This document shows positions 38,467 to 47,937 of a stretch of DNA of 64,000 nucleotides, one piece after another. The translations under genes were made by a program, and so were the position numbers. Position 1 is the first letter of the stretch. The number at the start of each line of letters is the position of its first letter. Source of the stretch: Blastocatellia bacterium (GTDB lineage: Bacteria; Acidobacteriota; Blastocatellia; Chloracidobacteriales; JADJPF01). The notes beneath the pieces were generated by a model. That model was not told the origin of the DNA, made no database searches, and was given only the letters and a program-made list of their open reading frames with translations. The DNA is taken from the NCBI GenBank assembly GCA_025057015.1, contig JANWYG010000017.1:257071-321070 (forward strand). Reading direction: 5' to 3'.

Positions 38467-39942
38467 ATGAAGAGTGTCTTAGCGCTAACGTCTGCAGCGT
38501 TGCTTGGTGGGCTAGCCACGATAGTGTTCCTACAGCTTGTACCGAAAGCTCGCAGTTCTCAACTGGAAGTTCGTACAGAACAAGCAGATGTCACACCGGC
38601 AAGACTTTCGGCAGCCTTCAATCGTGCTGCCCGCATAGTTGAACCCGCGGTTGTCCATTTAACTACGCTAGACGTAGATGAAATAGGCGACGCATACGGA
38701 CAGACAAGCGGCTCAGGCGTGATAATTGATCCTGAAGGGTACATCCTGACAAACTACCATGTGGTAGGTCTAGCCAACAAAATCAAAGTCAGACTAAGTG
38801 ATGGAACCTTGCTTTCTGGCGAAATAGTAGGCGTCGATGAAGAAATTGACCTGGCAGTAGTAAAAGTCAACCATCAACGTCAACTACCAGTAGCAAAAGT
38901 AGGGGATTCTGAAAAAGTCATAGTAGGCGAATGGGTACTCGCAATAGGTTCTCCTTTTGGACTACAACAGACCGTTACTGCAGGAATAATCAGCGCCAAG
39001 GAACGTATAACCGATAGCAACAGATCCTTTCAGCAGATGCTACAGACAGATGCCTCGATCAATCCGGGAAACTCCGGAGGACCGCTCGTCAATATGGCAG
39101 GCGAAGTCATAGGCATAAACACACAGATAGCAACTAAGACTGGCGGCTTTCAGGGCATAGGGTTCGCTATCCCTTCAGCAATCTTTATGGATGCCTATCA
39201 TCAGATAGTAACCACGGGCCGCGTAGCTCGAGGTTATCTTGGCATCTACCCCGACAAAATCAGTCCACAATTCAGAGAAGTCTACGAGCTGGGTGATATA
39301 GAAGGAGCCCTCGTACACGACGTAACAGAGACCGACGGGCCAGCAGCTCAAGCTGGGCTTAAAAGCGGCGACGTGATAGTAGAGTTCAACGGGCAAAAGA
39401 TAAGAGACGACCGAGATCTAATACGTCGAGTAACACTCAGCAGACCTAATACGGACATACCTGTGAAGTACATGCGTGACGGCAAACTGTATAGTTGCAC
39501 GATCAAGCTGGCCGAGCGCGAAATACCCCAAACGTCAGCCAGAATGCGTTTGCCACCAGTAGATACCATCCTAGGGCGGCGACCACGGCTCGAGCGTAGT
39601 CCTAACCCTAAAGAGTCCTCCGAAGCTACAGCAGAGCGTATTAACGATAAGTTGGGCATCTCGATAGCTCCATTATCCCCACTTAGAGCCCGCTCTCTTG
39701 GCTATACTACAACGGCCGGAGTCATTATCCGCTCAGTACAAAATAACAGCATAGCCCATGATGCAGGCTTGCGCGACGGCGATCTCATCCTACAAGTAAA
39801 CCGCAAAGCAATTAACTCGCAAGAAGACTATTTCGCAGCAGTTAAACAGCTCAAACCTGGAGATTCTGTGGTATTCTTCGTTGAACAGCGCTCACGAGGA
39901 GTCGTCACAAAACGCTTTCGGTCACTTACCATACCGCTATGA
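38467..39942 (+). CDS. HtrA/DegP-type serine protease with two PDZ domains
   Basis: Periplasmic HtrA proteases degrade misfolded envelope proteins. A signal or anchor helix covers residues about 3-24. The trypsin-like triad is His98 (TNYHVV), Asp128 (EIDLAVV) and Ser203 (INPGNSGGPL). The first PDZ spans about 250-350 and the second about 385-490 (GISIAPLSPLRA). Length 491 is typical of DegP and DegQ. A 166-base gap with an extended -10 precedes it, so it has its own promoter. The stop overlaps the next gene as ATGA. Confidence 0.94.
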   Translation: MKSVLALTSAALLGGLATIVFLQLVPKARSSQLEVRTEQADVTPARLSAAFNRAARIVEPAVVHLTTLDVDEIGDAYGQTSGSGVIIDPEGYILTNYHVVGLANKIKVRLSDGTLLSGEIVGVDEEIDLAVVKVNHQRQLPVAKVGDSEKVIVGEWVLAIGSPFGLQQTVTAGIISAKERITDSNRSFQQMLQTDASINPGNSGGPLVNMAGEVIGINTQIATKTGGFQGIGFAIPSAIFMDAYHQIVTTGRVARGYLGIYPDKISPQFREVYELGDIEGALVHDVTETDGPAAQAGLKSGDVIVEFNGQKIRDDRDLIRRVTLSRPNTDIPVKYMRDGKLYSCTIKLAEREIPQTSARMRLPPVDTILGRRPRLERSPNPKESSEATAERINDKLGISIAPLSPLRARSLGYTTTAGVIIRSVQNNSIAHDAGLRDGDLILQVNRKAINSQEDYFAAVKQLKPGDSVVFFVEQRSRGVVTKRFRSLTIPL

Positions 39943-40883
39943 AACTTCATCAGATAGTGCTTCCAACACCTTTCTACGTAGGCCCTGTAAACGTCTACGT
40001 CATCCGACAAGACCCAATAACTTTGATAGACATAGGCCCAAATACCGAAGAAGCGTTCAATGCTCTTGTCAATGGACTAGCTAAACTTGGTCTTTCACCA
40101 GAGTCTATCCGACGCATAATAATTAGCCATGGCCATTCCGACCACTGCGGTCTTGCTTCAAGAATACAACTGCTGTCAGGTTGCAAAGTATATGTCCATT
40201 CGTGGGAGGCTGATTTTGTATCTCGACGACTCGATTATGACGAACATAGTAACCTTCTCAAGCGAGCAGGTGTGCCACAGGCGGTTATCGACGCCTTTGA
40301 ACAAGGTTATATGAAAATCAGTCCATACGCCGGCAATCAGTTTAAGTTTGAAATCATTGGTGACGGTGACGAAATCGAGTTTGAGAAGGAATCACTCCGA
40401 GTGATACATACGCCAGGACATACACCAGGCAGCATCTGCCTGTTACGCGAAAGCAACCGCGAGCTACTTGCTGCAGACACCGTAATTAAACATATTACTC
40501 CTAACCCTATGCTCAACTGTGATCCAATAGACCGGCGGCGACGATTTCCCTCCTTAAGCCAATATATCTGCTCAGTACGCCGTATCAAAGAACTAGCACC
40601 AACATACATACACTCTGGGCATGGCCAGCCAATAACCGACTACGGTGAGCATTTTAACAATCTCCTCAAACACACACATCAACGACAAGAAAAACTGCTA
40701 AAGCTAATACCTGCGAAAGGAATTACTGCTTGGGAAGCTTCGCTGCTACTGTTTCCCGACGCTCGTAATGAACAGCGTTACTTAGCCGTCTCAGAAACTC
40801 AGGCTCACTTAGATATGGCCGTTGCTGAAGGCAAGCTTTCTACAGACAAACGTGATGACGGAAGTGATGTATACAAGTTTTAA
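39939..40883 (+). CDS. Metallo-beta-lactamase-fold hydrolase (LACTB2-like)
   Basis: The 314-residue protein has the dinuclear zinc site SHGHSDHCG, TPGHTPGSICLL, the bridging Asp in LAADTVI and a last His in HSGHGQP. The C-terminal roughly 60 residues (GITAWEASLLLF to the end) form the winged-helix-like tail seen in LACTB2-type proteins, some of which are endoribonucleases. The substrate is unknown. It is coupled to the htrA-type gene by ATGA and overlaps the next gene. Confidence 0.87.
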   Translation: MKLHQIVLPTPFYVGPVNVYVIRQDPITLIDIGPNTEEAFNALVNGLAKLGLSPESIRRIIISHGHSDHCGLASRIQLLSGCKVYVHSWEADFVSRRLDYDEHSNLLKRAGVPQAVIDAFEQGYMKISPYAGNQFKFEIIGDGDEIEFEKESLRVIHTPGHTPGSICLLRESNRELLAADTVIKHITPNPMLNCDPIDRRRRFPSLSQYICSVRRIKELAPTYIHSGHGQPITDYGEHFNNLLKHTHQRQEKLLKLIPAKGITAWEASLLLFPDARNEQRYLAVSETQAHLDMAVAEGKLSTDKRDDGSDVYKF

Positions 40884-42111
40884 AGCCATACCCTTAGGCT
40901 ACTTGATGAATCTAGACGTAAGCTACACCGATGAAGAAGGTCGCCCGTTAAGCGAAGGTAAAACCCCAGCGCACCTACTTCAAGGTGTTCCCATGGAAAA
41001 GGTCGAATGCCCGTATTCGGATAGCAGATACAAGCATATCTTTCCCATGAATGTCTCTGCGTTGAAACAAATGACCAAGCATTGGAAATCTGTCCTTTCT
41101 GGACTCAACGCAATAGCAGCGAAGTTTTATACCGGCAACCCTACGCTTCGACAGTTACACACCTGTCTAGTGGGTTGCTCAATGTTGCCATCTTATCTTT
41201 TCTATCGTTCTTGGTCTCCGTATCCGAATGGCCGACTGCCAGCTCCGGTTGCGGCAATCTACAAAGTAGCAATCGGTATGATAGGAGCGCTGGAAGTAAT
41301 GCTCGTAAGAGGCCTTATAACCAGCGAGTTTGACGAAAACACAGTAGTTAATCCTGAACTAATAATAGACTTTGCCGACCGCGAAGGTATGTTCATAGGC
41401 GCAACCGAAGTCTGTGCCGGCCCACCTTCTATGATGCGCGAAGCTATAAACGCAATGTGTAGCCCGAGACCATCTGCCGAGTGGGACGCAGTTGTAGGGG
41501 ACTTTACAACCTATACGGATTACGTAGCATTAGCTGAACAGGTGACCTATCTTGACTTTCTGATGCCAGTTGTACTTTACACAGCTGTAAACGAGAAGCG
41601 TCTACTCACTTCGGTGTTTCAAACAATCAGACGTCACAGTAAGGAACCAGCAGAAATATCGATGGAGGTACAGCTTATAGACATTACTTCTGCAATACTG
41701 GACTCCTTTCGAAAAGACGAGCTGAGAAAACTTTTCGAGAGTGTCCATAGTCTGTTTTCATCTATTGGCCTTGGTCAAGAAGCTTCCGAGATGTTCACCG
41801 CCTGCAAGGAGCACCAAGAGAAGTTCAACCAGCTAGCAGAAGAGATAGTAAAAGTTGCAAGGGCAAGAGTTCAAAACCTGAGGATGTTAGCAAGAGTGCT
41901 TGCTGCATATTTGCTTATCGAGGAACTCCGCTGCTGCTATCTGAGCAAGATAGCCGAAAAGATGAACCGCTTGCTGGGACGCTTGGGCAGAGTACCTGAG
42001 GTTACAAACGAAGAGATATCGGCTATGTTTGGTCCGCGACTACGCGATGTGTTAACAGACTTTCTCGAAGTAGCGAACCCAAGCCTACAACCGAGATTTT
42101 CACAACCATAA
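40855..42111 (+). CDS. Uncharacterised protein, about 418 residues
   Basis: I do not recognise this protein. It has no signal peptide; residues about 110-160 contain CLVGCSMLPSYLFYRSW and a moderately hydrophobic helix. The C-terminal half is predicted by eye to be helical, with Cys-Cys in EELRCCYLSK. The frame opens at 40822, but ATG 40855 (MTEVMYTSFK) or ATG 40867 fit better, overlapping the MBL-fold gene by 29 or 17 bases. The length, coding-like composition and overlap support a real gene. It ends five bases from the convergent SBBP gene. Confidence 0.6.
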   Translation: MTEVMYTSFKAIPLGYLMNLDVSYTDEEGRPLSEGKTPAHLLQGVPMEKVECPYSDSRYKHIFPMNVSALKQMTKHWKSVLSGLNAIAAKFYTGNPTLRQLHTCLVGCSMLPSYLFYRSWSPYPNGRLPAPVAAIYKVAIGMIGALEVMLVRGLITSEFDENTVVNPELIIDFADREGMFIGATEVCAGPPSMMREAINAMCSPRPSAEWDAVVGDFTTYTDYVALAEQVTYLDFLMPVVLYTAVNEKRLLTSVFQTIRRHSKEPAEISMEVQLIDITSAILDSFRKDELRKLFESVHSLFSSIGLGQEASEMFTACKEHQEKFNQLAEEIVKVARARVQNLRMLARVLAAYLLIEELRCCYLSKIAEKMNRLLGRLGRVPEVTNEEISAMFGPRLRDVLTDFLEVANPSLQPRFSQP

Positions 42112-42116
42112 AGTTC

Positions 42117-45050
42117 TTATTTGCGAGTAAACTCCTTAGTTATCGACCTTGTCCCATTAGGATTAAATACCATCAAGGTAGAAGTTGTATTCTTCTTGAT
42201 AGCCTTCTTAATCTTCATTCCCTTGCCAGGCGAAGAAAGTTCTTTCTTTGAAACAGTAAACTTCATGCCTGAGCTATCTGGCACTAGCGAGTACATCTCT
42301 GTATGATTTACGACCAGTTTCGCTCCAGAAGTTGATATGAAAGAGCCGGCAAGATCAAGAAAGATGGTACCTTTGTCAAACATGGGATTGATTATTTGCG
42401 GCACATTTGTACCTGCCGGAGGCGACCCAGGACTTTCTTGTCCACTGCCAAAGGTGCTCGTAAGCGAGTATGCGTAGTTGCCCGACGCCGTTGCTGTAGG
42501 TACGGCAATCTCCTCCCAGCTAGTCAAACCTCTTGGAACAAAAGCTAGGAGGTTTTCCGGTTTTACTATCTCTTGAGCTGTAGGAAGCGAGTTGCTACCT
42601 GCAGGTACAGCCAAGCGGTAGATTCTATAACCTGTAGGCCAGTTGCCAGTCTGCTGAGCTATTGCTGAGACTTCCGTCATCAGCAGCGGAGTTTCTGGCG
42701 ACAGAGGAGGCTTATCGCCTAAAATAACGACGCTTACACGCACGTTCTGTGGTGGCAGGAAGCTTGCCGCCGGAGGCGGATCGAACTCTACGCGCACTTT
42801 GTACGCAGGCCCTTGTACCTGTACGGGGACTATTCTGAACCGGTCACTTACTCCTACACCCACGTTACCTGCTGAATCTACTACCTCTATTTTCACACGC
42901 CCGGCTTCAGAAAAGATTTCGGGAACGCGCCAAGCTACCGCTCTCACGCTTCCAGAAAAAACGCCTATCGGAGTAAATGTAGCTCCATCATCTACAGAAA
43001 ACGATGCTGCTACCGAGGAAACTTCCTTTCCTCCGTCGTCTACTTCAAAAGCAATGTTTGCTTGTAAACCAATAGTCAAAGCTGCATTTTCTGCTGGTCT
43101 GAGAACGTTCACAGTTGGAGCGCGATCAGGAATGCGAAACTTCATCACCACTGCGTCTCTGTTACCACCAAGAGCAGGTTGTTCTGCGTTAACTACAGGA
43201 AAATTACCAGAGCTGCTTAAGCCACCTATGCTTACTGCTCCATCTTTGTGAAAGGCAACTGCACGAATCAGATCGTTGTCAGCACCGCCGATAAAAGTAG
43301 AGAATTCAAGCCGCCTATTGTCAACCGATGTGGCTAAGAAGAATCCTTCTTCTAGACCTGCCTTTTCACTCTGAAACGGATTTATAAGCGGAAAGTCACT
43401 TGAAAAGGTGCTACCGACAATAGCGATCCCCACAGCTGGGTTCGAATCCAAAGCAAAAGGATAATCGCTTGAACTTCCGCCCAAAACAGTAGAGTAGACC
43501 AAAGTTCCAGAAGTATCGTAAGCCTGTATGAGTACATCTCCCTGGCCACCTGCCGAAGCTAGGACTCGAGTAATAGGTATATCTAGAGAAGCAGTGCTTC
43601 CACAGACATAAGTCGTACCATCAGAGGCAAGTTTGACAGCTGTTAGTTCGTCGCATCCGCTACCGCCAACATAAGCTGCAAACGCCCTTGTTCCAGTAGC
43701 ACTAAATCTTGCCAAAAAGCCGTTACAATCATCCAAACTAGAGGTAGGCGAAGCGGTCACAGGAAAGTTGTTTGACCTAGTAAACCCAACTATTGCCGCT
43801 TGTCCTTGCGCGTCTACCGAAACCGAGTTTGCTTCATCTATATCTCTACCACCTAAGTACGTAGAATAGACCGTAGAACGTCCGTCAGTTGAAAGCGCAA
43901 ACAGAAAAGCATCAACGTTACCAGCTATGCTAGCTTGAAAAGGATTATTCAAAGGAAAATCAGCAGAAGCTGTAAAACCAGTCACGTAAATCCTTCCATC
44001 AGGCGCAACATCTAGTCCTCTAGCAAAGTCTGCTTGGCTACCTCCATAGTAAGTAGAGTATAACAATTTGCCATCGCTGGATAACTTTGCTATGAACAGA
44101 TCGCTCAGACCGCTTCTACGTTCTCGCAGCGAATTGACTACAGGAAACCTGTCCGAAGAAGTTTCACCTACTATTATAAGATTTCCTTGCTGATCGATAC
44201 GAATCCTGCGCCCTTCGTCAAGAGCCTCACCACCAAAATACGTAGAAAAAACAAGTCTGCCTTTAGCATCATACTTAGAGACAAAAGCGTCTCCCGAGCC
44301 CATATGCTTAGACTGTAGCGCTAAACGCATCGGGAAGTTGTCGGAACGTGTAACCCCAACTACATAAGTAGCTCCCTCAGTGTCAACGATGACATCGTAG
44401 CTAAGATCTATGTCGCTACCGCCAAGATGAGTAGAAAAGCTGATCTCAGGATCTATGATCAGTGTCTTGGTAGGATCGTAAGTTCCCAAATCGAATCCTA
44501 TTCCGCCTTCACGAAAAACGTACTTGCAGCTAACCGGAATGGTTCTGCCATTAACAACCTGATAAGCATACGGCTCTTGATGCAAGAATTTGCCTACTGA
44601 AGTCTCAACCCGCAGCTTTTCACCAACCTTAACCGTGACAGCATCAAAACTAAGCACTATTTGGCGAGGATCAGCACCTGCTGCTATGATAAAATCATAC
44701 TTTAAACGCCGATGAACATCAGAGACGTAAAAGATCAAATCTACACCTTTGTATAGTTGCTCGTACTTAACCCGTGCGTAGCTCTTAAGACCCACCTGCC
44801 ACTTGCTCGGATCACTGCCTAGAAAAAGATTTATCTTCGCCGTCTGTTCGTCAATTCCTATAGGTGCTATCGGCCTTGCTCCAAGCAGACGCATCGTAGC
44901 ATTCTCGGATAGCAGAACTTCAGATTTTCCGAAGTAGTGTCCCCAAGAAGGGTAGTAAAACCCGCCCCCTCTTTGCTCAAAGTGACCCTGACCAAATGCC
45001 GCTCTTATCATAAGTAAGTAAAAGATCAAAAAAATAAAACGTATTTTCAT
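42117..45050 (-). CDS. Exported SBBP beta-propeller repeat protein
   Basis: A signal peptide (IFLIFYLLMIRAAFGQ) is followed by an N-terminal region of the DUF7948 type (about 25-205, ending LIIDPEISFSTHLGG). SBBP repeats follow to about residue 650, each of the form 'FSTYFGG...D....VD..GN..I.G.T.S..FP'. An Ig-like segment (about 655-745) and further beta-rich C-terminal domains complete the 977 residues. It should be secreted or on the cell surface; a function cannot be given. A stem-loop (45062-45107) sits directly upstream and may mask its ribosome-binding site. Confidence 0.88.
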   Translation of the reverse strand: MKIRFIFLIFYLLMIRAAFGQGHFEQRGGGFYYPSWGHYFGKSEVLLSENATMRLLGARPIAPIGIDEQTAKINLFLGSDPSKWQVGLKSYARVKYEQLYKGVDLIFYVSDVHRRLKYDFIIAAGADPRQIVLSFDAVTVKVGEKLRVETSVGKFLHQEPYAYQVVNGRTIPVSCKYVFREGGIGFDLGTYDPTKTLIIDPEISFSTHLGGSDIDLSYDVIVDTEGATYVVGVTRSDNFPMRLALQSKHMGSGDAFVSKYDAKGRLVFSTYFGGEALDEGRRIRIDQQGNLIIVGETSSDRFPVVNSLRERRSGLSDLFIAKLSSDGKLLYSTYYGGSQADFARGLDVAPDGRIYVTGFTASADFPLNNPFQASIAGNVDAFLFALSTDGRSTVYSTYLGGRDIDEANSVSVDAQGQAAIVGFTRSNNFPVTASPTSSLDDCNGFLARFSATGTRAFAAYVGGSGCDELTAVKLASDGTTYVCGSTASLDIPITRVLASAGGQGDVLIQAYDTSGTLVYSTVLGGSSSDYPFALDSNPAVGIAIVGSTFSSDFPLINPFQSEKAGLEEGFFLATSVDNRRLEFSTFIGGADNDLIRAVAFHKDGAVSIGGLSSSGNFPVVNAEQPALGGNRDAVVMKFRIPDRAPTVNVLRPAENAALTIGLQANIAFEVDDGGKEVSSVAASFSVDDGATFTPIGVFSGSVRAVAWRVPEIFSEAGRVKIEVVDSAGNVGVGVSDRFRIVPVQVQGPAYKVRVEFDPPPAASFLPPQNVRVSVVILGDKPPLSPETPLLMTEVSAIAQQTGNWPTGYRIYRLAVPAGSNSLPTAQEIVKPENLLAFVPRGLTSWEEIAVPTATASGNYAYSLTSTFGSGQESPGSPPAGTNVPQIINPMFDKGTIFLDLAGSFISTSGAKLVVNHTEMYSLVPDSSGMKFTVSKKELSSPGKGMKIKKAIKKNTTSTLMVFNPNGTRSITKEFTRK

Positions 45051-45379
45051 AGTTTAATCTCGTCCTACCCTGGGGATGCGCAATTAGTTTAGCGCATTTA
45101 GTAGGACATAGTGTTCAAATTTCATTTATAAAGTAAGTTTGTCTGTTTCATATAAAACCTGTACTTCCTCCAGCTGCTTCAATGTCCTCATAAAACAGAC
45201 ATTTGGCCATCCTCGACTCTGATGACGACTTAAGACGAATATTAGTCGTTTCTTGACAAGTCATCAGGTTTATGTAAGAAATACTTTCTCAAGCCAAGAA
45301 TCAATTTGAACAAAGCGGTACAACCTCGTTCAGATTGAGAAGTATCAATATATAGTAAGCCTAGCTTAGGAGGACACAA
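45051..45379. other. 329-bp divergent intergenic region rich in inverted repeats
   Basis: This gap between the divergent SBBP and TPR genes holds no open frame I can support. It contains a nested stem-loop (45062-45107) and two further inverted repeats: 9 bp at 45140-45148/45193-45201 and 6 bp at 45225-45230/45244-45249. A TTGACA hexamer lies at 45253-45258 facing the TPR gene, but the best -10 at 16-17 bases (TAAGAA) is poor. A small RNA or regulated leader is possible. Confidence 0.45.
45062..45107 (-). promoter_or_regulatory. Nested stem-loop in the SBBP gene leader
   Basis: The outer stem is seven pairs (GTCCTAC 45062-45068 with GTAGGAC 45101-45107). After an internal loop of seven and three bases, an inner stem of six pairs (ATGCGC 45076-45081 with GCGCAT 45092-45097) closes a ten-base loop. 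On the minus strand the arm nearest the gene reads GTAGGAC, whose AGGA is the only Shine-Dalgarno-like sequence before ATG 45050. Pairing would hide it. Whether this acts as a translational switch is inference. Confidence 0.5.
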
Positions 45380-46294
45380 ATGAATAAAATCCTTTTAGTC
45401 TGCTTCATAATGATTTGTGCAATCAGTGCCCTCGCACAAGACAGCCCTAACCCCGTAGACGAAAGAAAGGCGTATGATGCACTACAGAACTGTAGCAAAG
45501 AAGTAGATTTAAACAAGAAGCTCGCCATGGCGAAAGAAGCTATAGCCGCATATCCAAACAGCCAGTACTTGCCATACTTCAAGCAGCAAATACTAGCCGC
45601 TCGCGGCGGATTATTCCAGCAAGCAATGCAACAGAATAAACCCGAAGAAGCGTTCGCCATAGGCAGCGAAGTAATAGCCGAAGATCCAGAAAATCTGAAT
45701 TTCCTACTCACTTTAGCAGACTACGGTGCCCGACTAGCTAAGGCCAAAAACTACAACTTCGCTGGCAAAAGTACCGAGTATGCAAGAAAATCTGTGGAAC
45801 TGATAAATAACGGCAAGATCCCAACAGGAATTAATGAAGAGCAATGGGCAAAAAGTAAGAACAATGTCCTAGCCACATTACATCAGTCGCTCGGCCTGTA
45901 TGCTATGAACGCAAACAAAGAAGACGAAGCAGTCGCTTCTTTCAACGAAGCCCTTAAACATAACTGTAGCGATCCATATACCTACATACAGCTTTCTAAG
46001 ATATACAACAACAGATACCAAGCAGCAGCTGAAGCCTATCAGAAGATGTCTGACGAAGAAAAGACCTCCGACGCCGGTAAGGAAGCCCTAGAAAAGATTA
46101 ACTCTGCCGCAGATCAGTTGATAGAAACATACGCCAAAGTAATAGCCTTCAGCGAGGGAAATAAGAGCTACGATTCAGCCCGCAATCAAATAATGCCCGT
46201 ACTCGAAGGCTTATATAAGTTCAGACATGACGGTAAAACTGATGGACTCAGGGAATACATAGAAAGCATGAAGGCAACCTGTCAGCAGAAATAA
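45380..46294 (+). CDS. Exported TPR-like protein, function unknown
   Basis: A clear signal peptide (NKILLVCFIMICAISALA) precedes a 280-residue helical repeat protein. TPR-like units are visible around EAIAAYPNSQYLPYFKQ, EVIAEDPENLNFLLTLAD and EAVASFNEALKHNCSDPYTY. AGGAGG at 45368-45373, six bases before ATG, is one of the strongest ribosome-binding sites in the window, suggesting high expression. It is followed after 74 bases by rnc. Such proteins usually act as periplasmic or lipid-linked interaction scaffolds; the specific role is unknown. Confidence 0.75.
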   Translation: MNKILLVCFIMICAISALAQDSPNPVDERKAYDALQNCSKEVDLNKKLAMAKEAIAAYPNSQYLPYFKQQILAARGGLFQQAMQQNKPEEAFAIGSEVIAEDPENLNFLLTLADYGARLAKAKNYNFAGKSTEYARKSVELINNGKIPTGINEEQWAKSKNNVLATLHQSLGLYAMNANKEDEAVASFNEALKHNCSDPYTYIQLSKIYNNRYQAAAEAYQKMSDEEKTSDAGKEALEKINSAADQLIETYAKVIAFSEGNKSYDSARNQIMPVLEGLYKFRHDGKTDGLREYIESMKATCQQK

Positions 46295-46368
46295 CTACTT
46301 CTTTCAGCTTGCACCAAGAGCACCGGCCCCAGTCTCGGTGCTCCTACCTTCCCAAACATTGCTCACCA

Positions 46369-47058
46369 ATGGAAGATTACTCAGAGCTAGAACGAAAGCT
46401 AGGGTACAGTTTTCAACTACAGGAACTGCTCGAACGAGCACTCCTACACCGCTCATGGACGTACGAAAATGGCGGTACGAGCAACGAAACACTAGAGTTC
46501 CTAGGTGATGCAACACTCGGTTTTATCGTCAGCAAGTGGCTGTTTGAAACTTATCCTTCTCTCGACGAAGGCAAACTCTCCAAGATAAAAGCTTACCTAG
46601 TCAGTGCACGAGTGCTCGCAAGAAGAGCCGAAGCACTCTCCATAGGTAAGTTTGTCAAACTAAGTAAAGGCGAGGAAAAAACAGGCGGTCGAAACAAGCG
46701 CACTATACTATCTGACACCTATGAAGCTATCATAGCAGCTATATACCTCGATGGCGGACTAGAAGCAGCCACAAAGTTTGTGCGTAGCGAGCTACAGCAA
46801 GAACTACTGAACTTGAAAGTCGAAGATCTCTCAGTAACTGACTTCAAATCAGCCTTACAAGAATATCTGCAAGCCCAGGGTCTGCCTCCACCTGAATACG
46901 CCGTAGTAGAAAAAAAAGGCCCTGACCACAACCGAACTTTCTACGTAGAGCTGCGCGTCAAAGATGAGCGTATCGCCTTAGGCCACGGGTCTTCTATCAA
47001 ACTAGCCCAAGAAGAAGCTGCACGCGAAGCACTTACAAAATTAAAATCGACAGGATAA
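46369..47058 (+). CDS. rnc: Ribonuclease III
   Basis: RNase III cuts double-stranded RNA in rRNA precursors and mRNAs. The catalytic domain has NETLEFLGDATL (39-50) with the key Glu and Asp, and SDTYEAIIAAIYLDGG; a dsRNA-binding domain covers about 155-229. The open frame starts at 46309, but the extra 20 residues look non-coding, and MEDYSELERKLGYSF at 46369 is the family start. It is followed seven bases later by lepB, a common rnc-lepB neighbourhood. Confidence 0.95.
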   Translation: MEDYSELERKLGYSFQLQELLERALLHRSWTYENGGTSNETLEFLGDATLGFIVSKWLFETYPSLDEGKLSKIKAYLVSARVLARRAEALSIGKFVKLSKGEEKTGGRNKRTILSDTYEAIIAAIYLDGGLEAATKFVRSELQQELLNLKVEDLSVTDFKSALQEYLQAQGLPPPEYAVVEKKGPDHNRTFYVELRVKDERIALGHGSSIKLAQEEAAREALTKLKSTG

Positions 47059-47064
47059 ATATCG

Positions 47065-47937
47065 ATGCCACCAAAAAAACATGACGTTAAAGACATCTTA
47101 TTGAACATATTAAGGTTCATACTTATCGGCAGTAAGAAGAAAAAAGTAGAACTGCCACCACATCTACGCAAAAGTTGGATAAGAGAATACTTCGAGTCTG
47201 CCGTAATAACCGTAATTATGGCGCTCTTCGGAATGACCTTCGTGGTACAAGCTGTCAAAGTACCAACTGGCTCGATGCTCAATACGATTCTGATAGGCGA
47301 CCATCTGCTAGTCAATAAGTTCATCTTCGGAATGGACGGTCTCGGCCTATCCCAAATATTGCCTCAACGCCCAATCCGCAGAGGCGATATCATAGTCTTC
47401 AAATATCCTAAAGACCCAAACACTAACTACGTCAAACGAGTAATAGGTCTGCCCGGCGAAACTATCGAGATAAAAGGACATAAGGTCTTTATCAACGGTA
47501 ACGAACTTCCAGAAAACCGCTTCGCAGCCGAAGTGCACCTAGGAGCACAATCCCTGCCCGATACAAACGCTCCTCTAGACGTGACCTCTGTAGAAACTAC
47601 CCCTCAGGCCACATACAACGTCTACTACTCAAGCCAGACACTCAGCAGCGAGGAAGATGAAGAAGAACCTCTACTTTCAGGACAACTCTACGGCGTTAAA
47701 GAGCCTTTTAAAATCCCGCAAGGTCATTATTTCGTCATGGGTGATAATCGCGAAAATAGCCAAGATAGCCGCTACTGGGGTAGCGTGCCCAGAGAAAACG
47801 TCGTCGGTCGCGCACTTTTTGTCTACTGGTCACTCGATACCTCCAGAGATGAAAACGGCAATAATTCTTCGGGGAATTTCATAGTGGACTTCATTACCCG
47901 GACACGATGGAAGCGCATGGGTACACTCATCAGATAA
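47065..47937 (+). CDS. lepB: Signal peptidase I
   Basis: LepB cleaves signal peptides from exported proteins at the outer face of the inner membrane. A basic N-terminal region is followed by one membrane helix (about 46-63), the catalytic Ser70 in PTGSML, the general-base Lys124 in NYVKRVIGLPGE, and the conserved GDNRENSQDSRYWG. An acidic insertion (SSEEDEEEPLL) lies at about 193-205. Length 290 is normal for a single-anchor enzyme. It overlaps the ubiB-like gene by 31 bases. Confidence 0.95.
   Translation: MPPKKHDVKDILLNILRFILIGSKKKKVELPPHLRKSWIREYFESAVITVIMALFGMTFVVQAVKVPTGSMLNTILIGDHLLVNKFIFGMDGLGLSQILPQRPIRRGDIIVFKYPKDPNTNYVKRVIGLPGETIEIKGHKVFINGNELPENRFAAEVHLGAQSLPDTNAPLDVTSVETTPQATYNVYYSSQTLSSEEDEEEPLLSGQLYGVKEPFKIPQGHYFVMGDNRENSQDSRYWGSVPRENVVGRALFVYWSLDTSRDENGNNSSGNFIVDFITRTRWKRMGTLIR

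Noticed and set aside
43439-43449. GGTTCGAATCC, a tRNA T-loop-like sequence
   Set aside because: It lies inside the SBBP coding sequence and has no acceptor stem, D-arm or anticodon arm around it.
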